From positions 271,613-335,612 of the forward strand of contig NW_003314380.1 in NCBI RefSeq assembly GCF_000143415.4: a DNA stretch of 64,000 nucleotides. The letters are read 5' to 3'. This DNA comes from Selaginella moellendorffii (lineage: Eukaryota; Streptophyta; Lycopodiopsida; Selaginellales; Selaginellaceae). Shown here piece by piece: positions 31,710 to 46,600 of the stretch. The translations under genes and the position numbers were made by a program. Numbering within the stretch: the stretch's first letter is position 1; each line of letters starts with the position of its first letter. Under the pieces are notes generated by a model. It was not told where the DNA came from. It saw only the letters and a program-made list of their open reading frames with translations, and ran no database searches.

Positions 31710-34700
31710 CTACGTCGATGTGTTGGGGCGGTTGCCGGCAAGGATCAAAGAGATTTCCAGGCCCCGACTGAAAGCTTGGTTGAAGAGGAGCCGGCTCTGG
31801 AAGGTAGACACGAACGGGAACCACGAGAGAATGGCGACAGGGACGAAGATCACGGTTCCCATCCCAGCGTCGTAGAGACGAGCCAAAGAACGCATCGATT
31901 TCCACAGGCCCAGGAACTTGATGACCGGTCTCCAGGCAATAGCAATCTGGAAGAACTCACACAGGTAAGATGGTGGAAAGAACTAAGACTTTCTTTACCG
32001 AGAGGATTCCCCATCCGGTTGGAAGGAGGGCCAAGGCGGAAGCAAAGATGTCTCCCACTGTAAGCGTCGACGCGACGATAGCGGCGATTAAGCCGCCGAG
32101 GAGAAGGATGAAAATCACGCCTTGCATTAGCCGGAGAAACAACTGGATGTTTGTTGCTGTCTTCTGGCTCAAGCTGAAAATCTGGAGAAGCAATGAATGG
32201 AAGAGTTCATCGTCAATACACTGTCAAGAAGCTGGAAGAACCTCACCTTGAACAAGAGTATGAATGCCGCAAACACCACCCAAGAGACGCCATAAGCCTG
32301 GAACAAGAGAAACAGACGGTAATATGATACAAAAAGATAGTGTAAGCTTACCGTCAAGGACGTGCTAGTTCCGGTAACATGGAGCTTATAGACGACACCG
32401 TACTGGAAAATGAAGAAACGCAAGCTGAGGATTGTTTCCAAGATCCTGGATCTGAACGTGCGAATGTGCTCCTGGTATGGTACACACGAATGGTTAGATT
32501 TGCGGGAAAGCGGCTTAAACAGTTTCTTACTTGCTCTTCATCCCACCATGCTTCCCAGCTCTCTTCTCCTTTCACTCCGACTCCACCTTTATACAAAAGC
32601 CAGTTCGTCCAGTCATCGAAGTCGTCCACAGTCCTGAAGTTAAGACGAAGACAGTGGAATAATCAACCATAGAAAAATTACAGTTGTGCTTACTTTTGCC
32701 ATTCGAAGCCGGACGGATTGAACAAGTAGGGAGCATACATCCACGAAATGGCCAGAAACCAACTGCTAAACGACAAGAGAAAGTAGCTGGTTCCACTTGA
32801 AACACCATAAGCCATGTATACGATCAAAAGCATAACGACTTCCAGGCTGGTCAAAGCAAGAATGAGTGCGTTTTCCACGATAAAATAATCAACGTACCCT
32901 TTTACAAAATGACTGCGAGAATAAAGCCGATAGTTTTCAGCGAATGGAATGTGCCGAACCACAAAACCTCTTCCGGTAGCCCGATACTTAACAAAAACAA
33001 AAGGACTTTTAGAGACGAGACCACATAAACGTCAACGGAAACATTAACCTTGGCACCGCCATGCAGAATTGTTCTACCAAAATAATGACTTTTCGTTCCG
33101 AGAGAAAACGTAAAGAACACGGAGCACAGTTGCAATTGCATTGTGATAAAACTGATGATTGCCTGCGATCACGTAGAGATGAGCATCGAAGCTGTTTTAA
33201 AGAGCATTACCTTAAGCACCCCCTGTTCTAATACAAGCCCCATAATCATAGGTACTGCCGTAAGAAAACCGATTTGGAAAAGAAATTGAGCATTCAGAGC
33301 ACTCTCAAGGGCCGTGTTATCCAAAACGTCCGCTGTATTCCTCAAGCTCGCTTCGACACCAGATAAAGACTGCAAGAACTCCGAAAAGTTACAATTTGCA
33401 CGAAACTTTAAATGTTTTTGACGCACCAGATATATTTTTCCATAGAGGAAGGCGTAAACTGTCCATACAGTAAACTGAAAGACAAAGATCAAATAGTGCT
33501 CAAAAAACCAAGTACGACCTTACCATTGTGCAAATGTAGTAACCCACAGTCGTATAAAAGAACGACAACATTCTGAAAAAATCAAAAAGCTGACCCAAAC
33601 GGTATACATCCCTGCTAAGCATTTGCTCCCCGTTCCCGCTGGAGACTTTAGCCTCAAAGAGTGCAATCTGGTTGAGACCAACATCCCTTCCTTTCCCCAC
33701 CTAAGATGTTTCATGGAATCAGAGTATGTTACCAATAAATGTGAACCAAACCTGGATGTACTCGTGATGTGTAATATTACCACGCCGCAGAGTTGAGTTG
33801 AAGCCTGAAAAGTTACAAGAGAATGGGACCGGAAAAAAAAAGTTGATAACAAACCTGCAAATATATCCTCACTAATGTTTATGACCCGAGAGGCTTTACT
33901 AATGCCCCCCCTTGTTATATGGAAGATTCTATCGAAAACATCTGGATGACCGTAATGCATTCTCACCCTGGATAAAAACTGTTAACACTACAAGTTCTAC
34001 CAAGAGTAGACTTACTTCAGAGGCTTTGCAAGAACTCTTTGCCCCAACGTAACAAAACTAGTTTCCTGGCTTGACATAAACCAAGCCAAAGAAGATACAC
34101 TGCAAGAACACATACTGGTTAGTAAAATATCCTTCAAAAACCAGTAAACAAACCTTCCAGTAAAAACATGTTCACGAACACCCAAGATCGACGGGGGACG
34201 CAAACCGTGGTTCGAGTCAAACTCTTGAAGCAGGTTTCGCATTTTAAGGGCCTCTTCGAAATAGTTGTCCTGCAAAGTAAAATGGTAAGTCTGTGAGAAA
34301 ATGAATGCAAAGTAGTACCTGGTTCATATCTATGGTTTGTATTGCATCTCCACGGGTAAAAATAATCGCATGATTTTGATTTTCAGGCTTGCCTTCTCCA
34401 AGTTTTGGATTTCCCGGTAATTTGATAGTGTAGATATCCTGTAGTACCTGATTAGATTAAAGTTGAACGCATAGCGAGCGTACCTGGTCCTTGCCACTTG
34501 CATCCGTTTTGATAAGTTTAGAATAGTATTCTTTATCGATTTTCCCTTCTCTTAAAGTTTCTACAACGTCAATGTATGCAATCCTCAAGGCTTCGTTTCT
34601 GTCAAAAACAAAAGAAAAAAACGATGAATATTTTCACTATACCATTACCCAGCCTACTTCTGCATCAAGTAATTGATGTCTGTAGCTCGTTGATCTCGCT

Positions 34701-37700
34701 TGTGCTTTTGCTCGCCATAAATTTGACAAGTAACAACATAAGTAAATTTCAAGTCGGATTGAGCTCGAGCTCCACGAGATAGCAAGTAATCTTGGTGATT
34801 ACGAGATAGTCCATCCTCCACATCTGTACGATACAGCAAACCATTCAGTTTCGTGGCGAAGGCGATTTTTTACATACCTCCTATGTCAGATTGTTCGAGG
34901 AAGCTTTGAAGTATCAATGCTCTACGGTAGTACATCATTCCTCTAACTGCACAAGGAGATTATAATCAACAGGAATATAAATATCTGTACCTGTTCGAGC
35001 AAGAGTCTGCCCTCGGTAAGATGCCCAGAGACGGAGCTCAATGAGATCAAGAGATTTGTTGTTTAATTGCCGCTCGAGCTCGGCCTCAGTGATTTTTATC
35101 CGTTCCAGGAAATTACGCCACTCATCTGCAGAAAACTAATTAGACGATGGAAAGGAGAAAGCTTCCAAATGAACCTGGAAAGATCTTTTGCAGATAGAAA
35201 AGAATGCTGATACCGTCTTCATTGTCTTTCCGAAGTTGATCTTTGCTATACATCACGTCCTCACTGTAGTAAGGTGTGAAAACGCTGAAAGTTTTTGGCC
35301 ATCGTCAGTGCACTTGAGCAAGGATCTTGATCTTGAGTGATGTACCTGAACGAGAGCATTTTCTGAACTGGTAACGGTGCTGGCATATTCATAAACAAGG
35401 AGTTGGTGAAAAACTGAAGACGACGACGAGCCTCCAAATTGCGAGGAATGTTCACAGCAGACTCCTTCAGGGAGAGTAAGCTGTGAAGCCTCTTTACTTG
35501 ATCTCGCTGAGACTTCAGGTCAGAAACAAAAAAAAATCTACACGCGATCACAATGAACCTCTTCGCCCTGACGAGGCCAGGATATTCTTCCAAAGAGCCT
35601 GTCTTCACGTAATGCTTGTACCAATGCTCCCCATCCCTCATATTTCTCCCTAATTTGAAAAGCGAATGAAAACTATGAAGAGAATGGAGCAACGAACCTT
35701 AGCTCAACAGATAAAAATTCACGCATCACAGTTTCGTACAAATCTTGCAACGCTTTTACAGCGGATTTGAGATTCTCTGGACTTTGATCTCGAATCTGAG
35801 AATGATAAATTTTGTCAAATTTAACAAACGCTTGTATGCATACCAGAACGGCCGTAAGCGTTGTCACTTTACCCAGTATATCATGCAACCTTTGAAGATT
35901 AAAATGTGCAACAAAGTGTCCCTCGTTGATGATACTATCAATATCTTGAAATATAGTCCTTATCCTGCAAAATGGTTTCAGCAGATAAACAAAATAAATG
36001 TCATAATTACCAAGTCTTAGCCTCATCATGCAGCAATCTTTTTAAAAGCCATTGTACGCTGTGATAGATCTCTTCAATGGCAAAATACAAGTACTCTTCT
36101 CTTCTTATCCTCTCGAGGAGCTCGTCCTGGTTGCCTTTGTGATCCTCGGCCATACCGATAGCAATATAGACCTGTTCATAGAAATCAACATTTGCCAATC
36201 ATTTGAAGAAACCACCAACCTTACTAGCGAGGAGAAAAAGCGGCCACTGTACTAGAGGCAGAATGCTGTTATTTCCCGGCATCAAAAGCAAGTCTTTCTC
36301 CCTGCAGCAATAAATCACTAAATGGCGTCAAAAAGTTGACACATGCCTGTCACTAATATAGTCCTCTTCCCGAAGGCTGAGTATAAACTCATTCCAAAAC
36401 GGAGCAAACTTTGCTGCATTGACTTTATTTCCAAGATCCTAAAAAAGATGCAAACTATGAGTAGTGAATAATAGCTGTCGGGCTTACATCATTTGTCAAG
36501 TTCATGCTCGGGGGAATAGTTGGAACTCTGCGAGATACGAACAAAATTACGTACGAAGTTAATAAAAATAAAGAAAACTAAAAGTTCTCACGTTTCTTTC
36601 AGTTTTGAGGAAACTAGTGTTTCTACAAAAGCTCGTGGAAAACTTTCAAAGCGTCTACGCAACATAGTAATGGAACGAATCTATTACAAAAATAGTTAGT
36701 AAGCAAAAGCTGCCACGTAAAGGAAAATTAATTAACTTACTTCTCCAAGACGGTCTTTTGCACCACTAAGGCCACCTACGAGCGCAGACAACACCGTATA
36801 CCATATTTGTGTATCCAAAAAGTAAATCTACAGACATCCGTTAGAGAAAAAATGTCTCAACACAGTTTAAAGTTCTTAGTTACCAGTATTACAGGAGCCC
36901 AAAGTGAAACGAGGGTCAGAGCATTGTGATTTCCTGTCATAAAACAGCGGTTAGTGACTGTATCAACTGGAGAAAACATACCCTTTGAAACGAAATCGTG
37001 CCAGTCGTAAGTGATGGTTCTGACATCAACTATAGCTCGTGATGGTCTTACTAGCGGACGTATCTATGATATACGAAGTTAAAGGAGCCACAGAATAGAG
37101 AATTTTACCAGTAGGAAATACGCGAAGGAAAACTTTGCTCCGAGAACAACAATCCAAAAGACGAAGTATCTGTGAAATGAATAAGCACAACAAAAGTCAT
37201 AACAAGCTTTGTACCTAAGGAAGTCAGCGGCTGATTCATATAGCCCACGGCCGACGTAGTAACGCTCCTACGGCACGAAGTAAGGATTCCATAGAGGAAA
37301 TCAAGAAGACAAACCTGATGGACCCACTTAATGAAATGAACAAATCCTCCTTCTCCAAGGCCAGAAACGGCACGATAGCAGAAAGGCAAGCGCATGATGA
37401 CACTGATAAAAAAGTGAAAGGCCGCGTAAACACCAATTATGAGAAGGTAGATTTTAAAATATGAGGAGTCTGATACACCCTGGCTCGTTTCGTTGAGAAC
37501 TTGGCTGGAAAAGCAACTCGTGTTAGTTGTTAGAGGTTTATTGGTTTAGAGATAAGAATCAACTTTTAACGAAGCTTACACGTAAAGTATCGTAAGAAGA
37601 GCAGCTGACGCGCCGAAGAACAAGAATCGAAAGAGTATTCTTAGAAGAACCGATCTGCTGGTGCTTGAGTATGCTCCGTACAACAATATAACATCAAATA

Positions 37701-40126
37701 CACCTTCACAAACCCGAGAATTTAGCAAGGAGAAACACATCATGAACGTACATTGTGCAAATTTCATCACCACATATGTGGGGCCAAGGCTGAGTAGCCT
37801 CTTTATCGTGACGAGATGAAGATTTTCGTGAAATGCGAAGATTGTCAAGGCCTATTAAATAAAAATATCAAAAGAACGGACCAAACCGGGCATTATTCAA
37901 ACCTGAAGCATTAGAACCAGAAATATCCATAGACGGTGAAAGCTGTGATACATATGTATAAATGTCCGATGTTCCACAAACAGCACTTTCCCTCCGTATC
38001 TACCTTTTCGATATTGTAGATCGGGATTAGTCTAATCAATAACAATTAGAAAATAGTAAACCCCAGAAAACGTAAAACTCACATTCCTTTTCTTCGGTTT
38101 CGGTCGCAAGAAGAATGACCCGTTTCTTTTCCATGGCCAATGAAGCTCAAAACACTTATGCGACCTACACAGGGAAAGCAAGGAAATGAAAAAATTGAAG
38201 TCAGTGGTAGAAAATGATACAGACCAGAAGTACTCATTAAAGTCGTCATAGTTTCTACTTGCAGCATGAGAAGCTTTGCCATCGTTCGTGTTCGCTGCTT
38301 CCTGAGAGCATTCTCAGAAAAACGTAAGACAACAAGAAAATGACGCAATACCGCCGAAAGCAATTCATAAATTGGTGAAACGACGCTGTGAAGGAACCCG
38401 TATTCCGAATCGTTTGTCAACATTTTTGATCTTTGTGCAAGTTGACCATCCAATATCGTGTAAAGCTCTTCAGTCATCTGAATGTAATCGCAGATAAAAA
38501 TGAAGTAAAACAGAAAAACACACCGACCATGTGAAAAATGTAGCAAAGGCATTCGGGTAAAAACCTCAAGTTGGCCGCTTCGCCCCAAATAAGAAAATAC
38601 AAGGATACCAAGAGCACCTTTCTTTGCCTATTGTGAGCTCTGTAGAAAATACAAATACAAAGGTAAGCAGCATGGCCTTTTATAAAACGGATAACTTGCA
38701 CACCTCGCAGTGACTGGCCTTGCTCTAACAAAAGAGCACCATCTGTTGTAATTTGCCAGGGTTCTATCAAAAACACGGGTGACCGCCTCTTCATCTAATT
38801 GCTGCGTAAAAATAAATAGCTCAGCGCATCATAAATGAGCGCGAATTCATCTTACTGTATCCTTGTCGTGTAAGACCTCTAATTTTGATTGACTGTTGGC
38901 AAGCAAAAGAAGGAGATGCTCCCGTTGGTTGATTACATTGTCCGTCTATAAACACCAGAGGGAGGAACTCACGAGGAGTCACAACAGCACTAGAGTACCT
39001 GAAATCCGAAGATGAAGTGCAGCAAATCAAAAATATCGATAGGCCTGTGCTTTGGTTTGGAGTAATTTTGAGGTAGCTGAGGAAGGTCGCTAGTGTATTC
39101 CACCGCCGAAATCGCTCCCCTTACCTGTATTCCACGAGAACATTTGAAAACAAAATAAGAAAAGCAAAAGTATGTTCCACCTCTGGAAGTAATATGATTG
39201 CGTCTGCTACTCCAGGAGCCTCCAAAGGAAGAATGTTGTAAGGCTTAAATTCTTCCACTTTTGCAGCATCCGACTCCATCATTCTTTTCATCTGATATAG
39301 CGAAGTACGATTCAGAATGTGGCGTCATTTAAACAGACTTTACCTCCTCCGAGATATTGGCTGCTGCTTCTGGCGATGCCTGTGTGAGAGCCTCGAGCAC
39401 CTCTTTCAAAACTCTTAAAGTTTCGAAGACCCTTTTAGATCTTTCGGTCTGGATCTTCAATCTAAGAAATTCAATGCGACTGTTTAAACCCAGACGCTAC
39501 ATAAAAGCACCAACTTACTCTCCCGGTTGAGCATCTATGTCCCCAGCTGCTCTCCATTGTCTTCCCTGCTCTTTTAGCTCATCAACGTTGTGCTTCTGCC
39601 GGTAGTACTTGTAGTATTCCCAAAGCAAAGAGATATCCTGACTGCGATCGATCCTTTCTCCCTCTCTTCTCGACAGTTTTTGCTGTAACTTAAACCTCTC
39701 AAAAAACCCACAAACACCAGAGAAGCAGCGTACCTTGATAACCGACTTTAGCCCCGTCTTGAACTGGAGGACTCCTCTCCCTTCGCTCTTGGGGTCCAGG
39801 TTCTGAGCTAGAGTGTAAGCATACTCACACACTGAGAAGAATTCGACCAGCCAGAAGCGCCTCATCAGCTCAGAAAGTATAGTCATGAAAATCACCACGA
39901 ACTCACAGATTCTAGAGACGCTGGGATTGTCAGCTTGGATCTCGTCGGCAGCCTGTAATATTGTCTCGATGTTGGTCTCCCGCAGCAGCGATGGCGGCAC
40001 CGCATCGCTGGTGGCACCGATGCCCGATCCCTCGCTCGCTAGACCTGATGTTCCTCGCAGCTGCTCGCGCCGGAGCGCTGCATCCACAAGCCTCTCCCAG
40101 TTGGAGAGCGCCTTCTGCCACGCCAT
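31710..40126 (-). CDS. callose synthase (1,3-beta-glucan synthase), CalS9/CalS10 (GSL10/GSL8) type
   Basis: A plasma-membrane GT48 enzyme making callose from UDP-glucose; GSL8/GSL10 relatives act in cell plates, plasmodesmata and pollen. The gene is split by several tens of short introns over 8.4 kb. The N-terminus ([60 protein letters not shown]) matches this subfamily. The FKS1 domain is near 38.5-38.6 kb ([20 protein letters not shown]). Membrane segments lie at about 37.1-37.9 kb. The catalytic region spans about 36-33 kb, with [40 protein letters not shown] and [16 protein letters not shown]. The C-terminal membrane block ends [18 protein letters not shown] saw no break in the conserved blocks I followed, but did not trace every splice junction. 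It is divergent from a second callose synthase gene. Confidence 0.9.
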
Positions 40127-40644
40127 TTCTCCCGACCGCCTGCCCCGATCTAGGAAAACCTAAAACATGACAAAATGCTACTCGTCTGGGCGAGCTTCTC
40201 AGCAGCTCGAGCCATTTGAAAAGATCACTGTGGAAGGGAAATCCCTGCCGTTGATTTTTGCGACCTGTACATTCCGGATAGGAAAGCGCCGGCGCGCATT
40301 GTACGCAACGCGAGATCCCAATCTCCAGCCGTCCATTGCCAGGAAGCCGTTTTAAGGAGCTCGTGGCCGTCGGATCGAGAGGTCCTCCCCTACGCGGACT
40401 CTTGACACTGACAGAAGCATCCATCCAGGTACGTTTGATGCGTTTCTCTTTTTTGCCACGCTCCCGAATTTTCCTTTTAACCATTCTTTCCACTAGTTAA
40501 GCCCGCGAATATTCCGCCACATGGAGGGAGTGTCTATTGGAAGTAAAGCTCTCTTTGAGTAGCGAGGCGGGAAAGCGAGCGCCCTAAGGGTATCCTATTT
40601 ATTTCGATGATTCCTCGCCGAGTGATCGTCGAGGAGCCGGAGCG
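40127..40644. promoter_or_regulatory. divergent promoter between two callose synthase genes
   Basis: The start codons of the minus- and plus-strand callose synthase genes are separated by 518 bases. An AT-rich TATTTATTT at about 40598 lies too close to the plus-strand ATG to be a good TATA. No G-box or other strong motif stands out. Shared regulation is an inference from orientation. Confidence 0.4.
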
Positions 40645-43600
40645 ATGGCCGCGAGCTCGGCGACGGATCACGCTAGCCAATTGCTCGAGGTATTTCTTCG
40701 ATCGATTCAGCGGCGGGCTTAATCGTTTCGTTTTCAAGGTGGAAAACAGCGTCAAGGAGGAGCTCAAGAAAGTCAGAAAATCGATAGATGACACAAAAGA
40801 TGAGGACATACTCGATTACCTGAGAGACGTTTGTAAATTCCAGGTCAGGATTTTCTTTTTGCCCAGTGACGATGGATGACAGCTCCTGTTCCAGGAAGAC
40901 AATGTGAGGAATCAGCGCGAGCACATTGTCCAGTTGATTGCCAACACGTGTTCCGTTCACAAAAAAGATATCAGTTCCGCCATTCAGCACCTTGCGGCTA
41001 AGACTTTAGAGAATTACAAGAGTTGGTATACGCACTCTAAATCTTGGAGTGATGATGAGGACTCTGAACCTGATCAGCACAGGTATCTAAAACTTTTTTT
41101 CTATGGTCGCTTCACCACCTTCATTACAGTTTCAAAGGCGACGATCATCTAATGTCCTTGTGCTTGTACTTGCTGATATGGGGAGAAGCGGCGAACTTAA
41201 GATTTATGCCCGAATGCCTTTGTTTTATCTTCCACAAGGTTCTTCACCAGAGAAGTAGATCACTTGTGTTTCATTACTATTTCTTTTGCAGATGAAAACA
41301 AGTATAATTCGGCATAATGCCAAAGCCGAAAATGGGTTTCTCGAGAGCGTGATTACGCCCGTCTATTTGTTTTTGAAGAAGGATCTTCCAAATCCAAAGG
41401 AAAAAGAACGCAAACGAAGTCCCATTATTTCTCATAGAAGGGTTGCAAACTACGATGATCTGAACGAGCTATTCTGGTTGGTAATTTTCATAATTCTTTG
41501 TACCAAAGCCGTTTGTTGTTTCCAGGACCTCTCAGTGCTTGAAAGACTTCAAATGGGATCATAACAATCTAAAATTGAAAGTCCCCAGATTCGAGAAATG
41601 GCAGCACAAGCAAAAAGTCGAAGAGAAACAGCGACACAAGAAAAAAGTCGAAGAGAAATGGCCACACAAGAAAAAAGTCAATTTTATCGAGCATCGCACT
41701 TTTCTTCATATTTTCCATAGCTTTCACAGGCTTTGGATTTTCTTCACAATCATGCTGCAGGTTGGTGCCACTTTGGTGTATTGAACTTGTAATCTGGTAA
41801 TGTCCACAGGCCCTGCTTATAATTGCGTTCACTCAAAGCCTTAAGCTCAAATACCTTTTACTTTTTGGTCCTACTCACGCCTTCTTGATGTTTTTCCAGT
41901 GTAAGCCAGAAGCCTTTGGCTTTTATTAAGATCTTACACTTCGTGTGCAGCCACTCTCGACATCGTCTTTACCTATGGTGCTTATGTAAAGCACAATGTG
42001 AGGATTGCTCTCCAGTTTCTTTTCTACGGTGTTGCAACAGGGATCCAAACCTTTCTTTCTATGTAAGGAATGTTTCTGATACGTTTTCTTACCCCTCGTT
42101 TCCAGCAAGAGCTTTCAAGAAAATGAACCTGAAACTTCTGTCGACTATTTTAAGATTTACGAGTATGTGGCGTCATTTTATCTCGTAGCGCATTTGGCTC
42201 ATGCAATCGGCCACTCCCTCTTGAGCTTTTTTCCCACTGATAAAGGGAAATCTGTTACATGGCTCAAATGGATATTCAAGGTTTGTAATTTGCTTTTGGT
42301 AAGCTCTAAGGAAGTGTATAACAGGAAAGGTACTTTATCGGGAGTGGCATGCAAGTAAGACCATTGGATTTCCTTAAGTATGTATAATGTCTATTCTAGT
42401 CCTCCTTTCTATGTCAATTCGTGGTGTCAGGTACGCGTCCTTTTGGATAGTTCTGCTCGCTGCCAAGTTTTTTGTTAGCTATAAGACACAAGTGAGAAGT
42501 TTCAAGGTTTTTTTTATTTACGCCACAATTACTTATCGAATTGCCTTCAGATAGTACCTTTGGTTAAGCCAACGCGCTCTATTATCATGATGAGAGATGC
42601 GAATTATGTTTGGCACGACTTTATTTCCAAGAGTATGAGCATGTACGTCCTGTTCCAAGCTTAATTTTCTCTTGATTCTTCGACAGACCATTACAACATT
42701 CTCACCGTTGCCGCCTTGTGGACACCAGTAGTTCTGGAAAGTATATGATTTCATACTTTGATGAAGGTACTAAAATTGGCATCGCAGATTTATTTCCTTG
42801 ACACGCAGATTTGGTATGTCGTATTTTCCGCTATTCTTGGCTGCCTAACTGGTGGTATCGCCCACCTTGGAGAGGTAATGCCAGGTTTTAAATGGTACCA
42901 GCTAACTATGAAAGTGATTTTCTCTTCAGATGAGGTCAATGTATATGTTTGCCAAGCAGTTTCGCGAGATGCCAAAACATTTTGAAAAACGATTAGTTCA
43001 GGGTTCTGGAGAACCTGTTTTTTACAAGTGCTGGAATGAGCTGATCAGTAAATTGCGAGAGGAAGACTACTTAAGTGACAAGTAAAGTTCTCACAATTCT
43101 ATCACTTCTTTTTTTCATGGCCTGTTTGTGTTCCAGTGAGAAAGAGCTGTTCGTAATGCCGCCACCAAAAAACTTTACAATTGGAAACGATGCGGTTAAC
43201 GTTAACAGGTGGCCTCTTTTTATTGTAGTCAATGAGGTAACCTCTTTAGGAATCAGTAAACTCGTTTTTGATATGATCTTCTTGTGGAATAAGGTGCAAC
43301 TTGCTGTGTCATTGTCTGCTAGAAAAGACCATAACGAGCTTTTAAGAAGGCTCAGCAAAGAAGGCTATCTCCGAGATGCTATCGAAGAAATATTCTTCAC
43401 CGTTGGAGAAATCCTTGACCGGCTTGGCGTGTGGTAATGTTAGCTCCATATTGGAACTTGGCCCTCAATTGCCTATATAGGACGAACGAGTTGAAAAAAA
43501 ATGACTTCTATAACTTGGAACATGCCATATACAACAAGAAAGCTACCGATCTGCTTAAAATGTGGATACTGATAACGAGTCGTATGGTTCAAGATCTGCT

Positions 43601-46600
43601 GGATGACAAGATTCTCCACGTAAACTGGAAAGTGAGTGAAATTTCTTGCGTTAGAAAGCAGTCCCTGATACTTATCTTGCAGGATCAGGAGCTGAACACT
43701 TTGAGTGTGGAAAAGCTTCGACTTGAGAAAATGCTAAACGGGACAACAAATGTCTTAGACGTTCCTAGAAACGGAGAAGCCCGACGCCGGCTTCTATTCT
43801 TTGGCAACTCGTTGCTCATGAAAATGCCAAAGCCTCCATCGGTTGATCGAATGCTATCTTTCAGGTGCTTTTTACAGGCGTGTTCTCTTCAAAAAAAATT
43901 TAATATTCTTCTGCTTGCAGCGTTTTGACACCATATCTGAATGAGGAAGTTGTATATAGCACAAAGGACCTTCATAAGGAAAACAAAGATGGGATTACCA
44001 CGCTATATTATCTCCAGCGTGTCTACCCAGGTATGTGAGCTGAATTATAGATAGCATGCTAGCATAGTGTTGCAGACGAATGGAAGAATTTTAACGAAAG
44101 GATGGAGAAGAAAAGCCTTTCCGAGCACGACAAGAGCGTCGAAATCGGACTTTGGGCTTCATATCGTAGCCAGACGTTGGCAAGGACGGGTAATTGCACA
44201 TTCAATCACTTTGATTGTTGATTTGTGCAGTATCTTTCGTATGCAGTTCGAGGAATGATGTATTATTATGATGCCTTGAAGTTTCAACGTACCGGGGGCG
44301 ACGGTGATGAGTTAATAGGTTGGTTAATCGACGATTTTCTTTTGGCAGCTACTTAAACTTGGATTGCACAGATTTCGTGGCTGCGCGAAAGTTCACGTAT
44401 ATTGTAGCTGCTCAAAGATACAGCGAATTTAAAAAAAGCAAAGACACTAACATAAAAAAAAAAGCAACTGACATCGAACTTTTGATGAACAAGTAAGTAT
44501 TCAGCTGGACTTTAATATCCATGATTTTGTGAACTAACATGAATTCTGTGATACAGGCATCCACTTTTAAGAGTGGCATATATCGACGAGGACGATGGGA
44601 CGTATTCATCCAAGCTTGCAATGCTTGATGGGAAAGATATACAAGTAATACTTGATTGTCGCTTCTTTCTTATTTTTATTTATTTTTTTCTTTTTAGACA
44701 ATATACAGCATTAAGCTTCCCGGTGATTTTCTCATCGGCGAGGGAAAGCCGGAAAACCAAAACCATGCCATCATCTTTACCCGTGGAGAAGCATTGCAAA
44801 CAATTGACATGAATCAAGTGACCTATGCAATAACTTAATCTTTACCGTTTTGATAATTGTTTCCGTCTAGGACAATTACTTTGAGGAGGCTTTGAAAATG
44901 CGAAACTTACTTGAGGAATTCCGCCCTCCCGACAAGAAACCGGACAGACAAGTGCCGACCATCTTGGGTGTCCGAGAGCATGTATTTACTGGAAGGTACT
45001 AAATCAAACTCGCACTTGGAAAATTGATCTTATTTTCGCTTGCAGTGTTTCATCGCTAGCGTGGTTCATGTCCAATCAGGAAACCACCTTTGTTACTCTC
45101 TCCCAACGAGTCATGGCAAATCCATTGAAGTAAGTCCTGCTTTACATTTCCCAACCTTCTACAATACTGTATGCAGGATACGAATGCACTACGGGCATCC
45201 AGATGTGTTTGATCGGATCTTTCACATAACCAGGGGTGGGATCAGCAAAGCCTCGAGAACCATCAACTTGAGTGAAGACATCTTTGCTGGTAAGTCACAC
45301 CTCTGCTCGGTGTGAACTAATCGAGCGCAAATGTAGGATACAATTCTACACTCAGAGGTGGCATGGTGACCCATCACGAATATATTCAAGTTGGTAAAGG
45401 TCGGGACCTGGGGCTGAATCAAATATCAGCATTTGAGGCCAAAGTCTCGAGCGGAAATGGCGAGCAGATCCTCAGCAGGGACGTCTACCGCTTGGCACGA
45501 TTCTTTGATTTCTGGAGAATGCTGTCGTTTTACTATACATCTGTTGGGTTCTATATATCTACAGCGGTAAGCATGAATTCAAATCATTGTAAACTTGGAC
45601 TTTTTTCTTTTTTCTTTTTTCTTTTTCTACAGATGATAGTCGTGGCACTTTATGCATACTTGTATGGGAAAGTTTACATGGTAGTCCTAAACTTCCCAAC
45701 TTCACGTAATAGTTCTGTGTCTTCTTGTGAAGGTTCTGTCGGGGGTGGAAAAAGATATGCTGACAAAGGCTAGGATAGAAGGCAACAACGCACTGGAATC
45801 AGTGCTTGCAACGCAAGCGATTTTTCAGTATGGGTTCTTAAACTGCGCTCCCATGGTCACGGGCTACATTTTGGAGCAAGGCTTTATCAAGGTGATGTTT
45901 TCCAAGTTTACAAGGAATGTCTCACAAGCTCAGTTTTTATTCACTTTCAGGCTCTACAGTACTTCATTCTCATGTGGCTCCTGGGCTCGTTTATTTTCTT
46001 TGCTTTCTCGTTGGCCACAAGAACACACTACTTTGGTAGGACGATACTCCATGGAGGTGCAATGGCAAGTGAAGAAAGAATTAACTTCGAAGCTCCTCTA
46101 AACCATGGATGTTGTGTGTCAGTATCGCAGCACTGGGCGTGGATTTGTCATTGAGCACGTCCATTTTGCTGAGAACTATCGCTTCTACTCGCGCAGCCAT
46201 TTTGTCAAAGGGTAAGTCTTTTATGTCCTCGTTCGAAGCTAATCCCCGTGTAGTTTGGAGATAGCAATGCTGTTGTTCGTCTACGTGGTATATGGAGCAC
46301 AACGGACAAGAAAAGGATACGTTCTACTGGCTCTGGACATCGGTTTCCTTGCCATATGCTGGCTCTACGCCCCGTTTTTCTTCAATCCACTCAGCTTTGA
46401 GTGGCAAAAGTAAGTTAGTCTGATGGCGTTGTTTGCACGAATGATAAATTCTTCTTTTCCAGGACTGTGGACGACATAACCAACTGGAATAACTGGCTTA
46501 CAAACAAGAGCCATTCCGCCCCGGATTACGAGAGCTGGGCCACCTGGTGGGAAAAACAGGTAGAAGAAAAGTTATCCAACTTGAAAACTACTAGTTTCGT

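Noticed and set aside
31635-32063. Plus-strand frame of 142 codons
   Set aside because: Shadow of the callose synthase C-terminal exons on the other strand.
43071-43358. Minus-strand frame inside the second callose synthase
   Set aside because: Shadow of coding exons on the plus strand, no domain.
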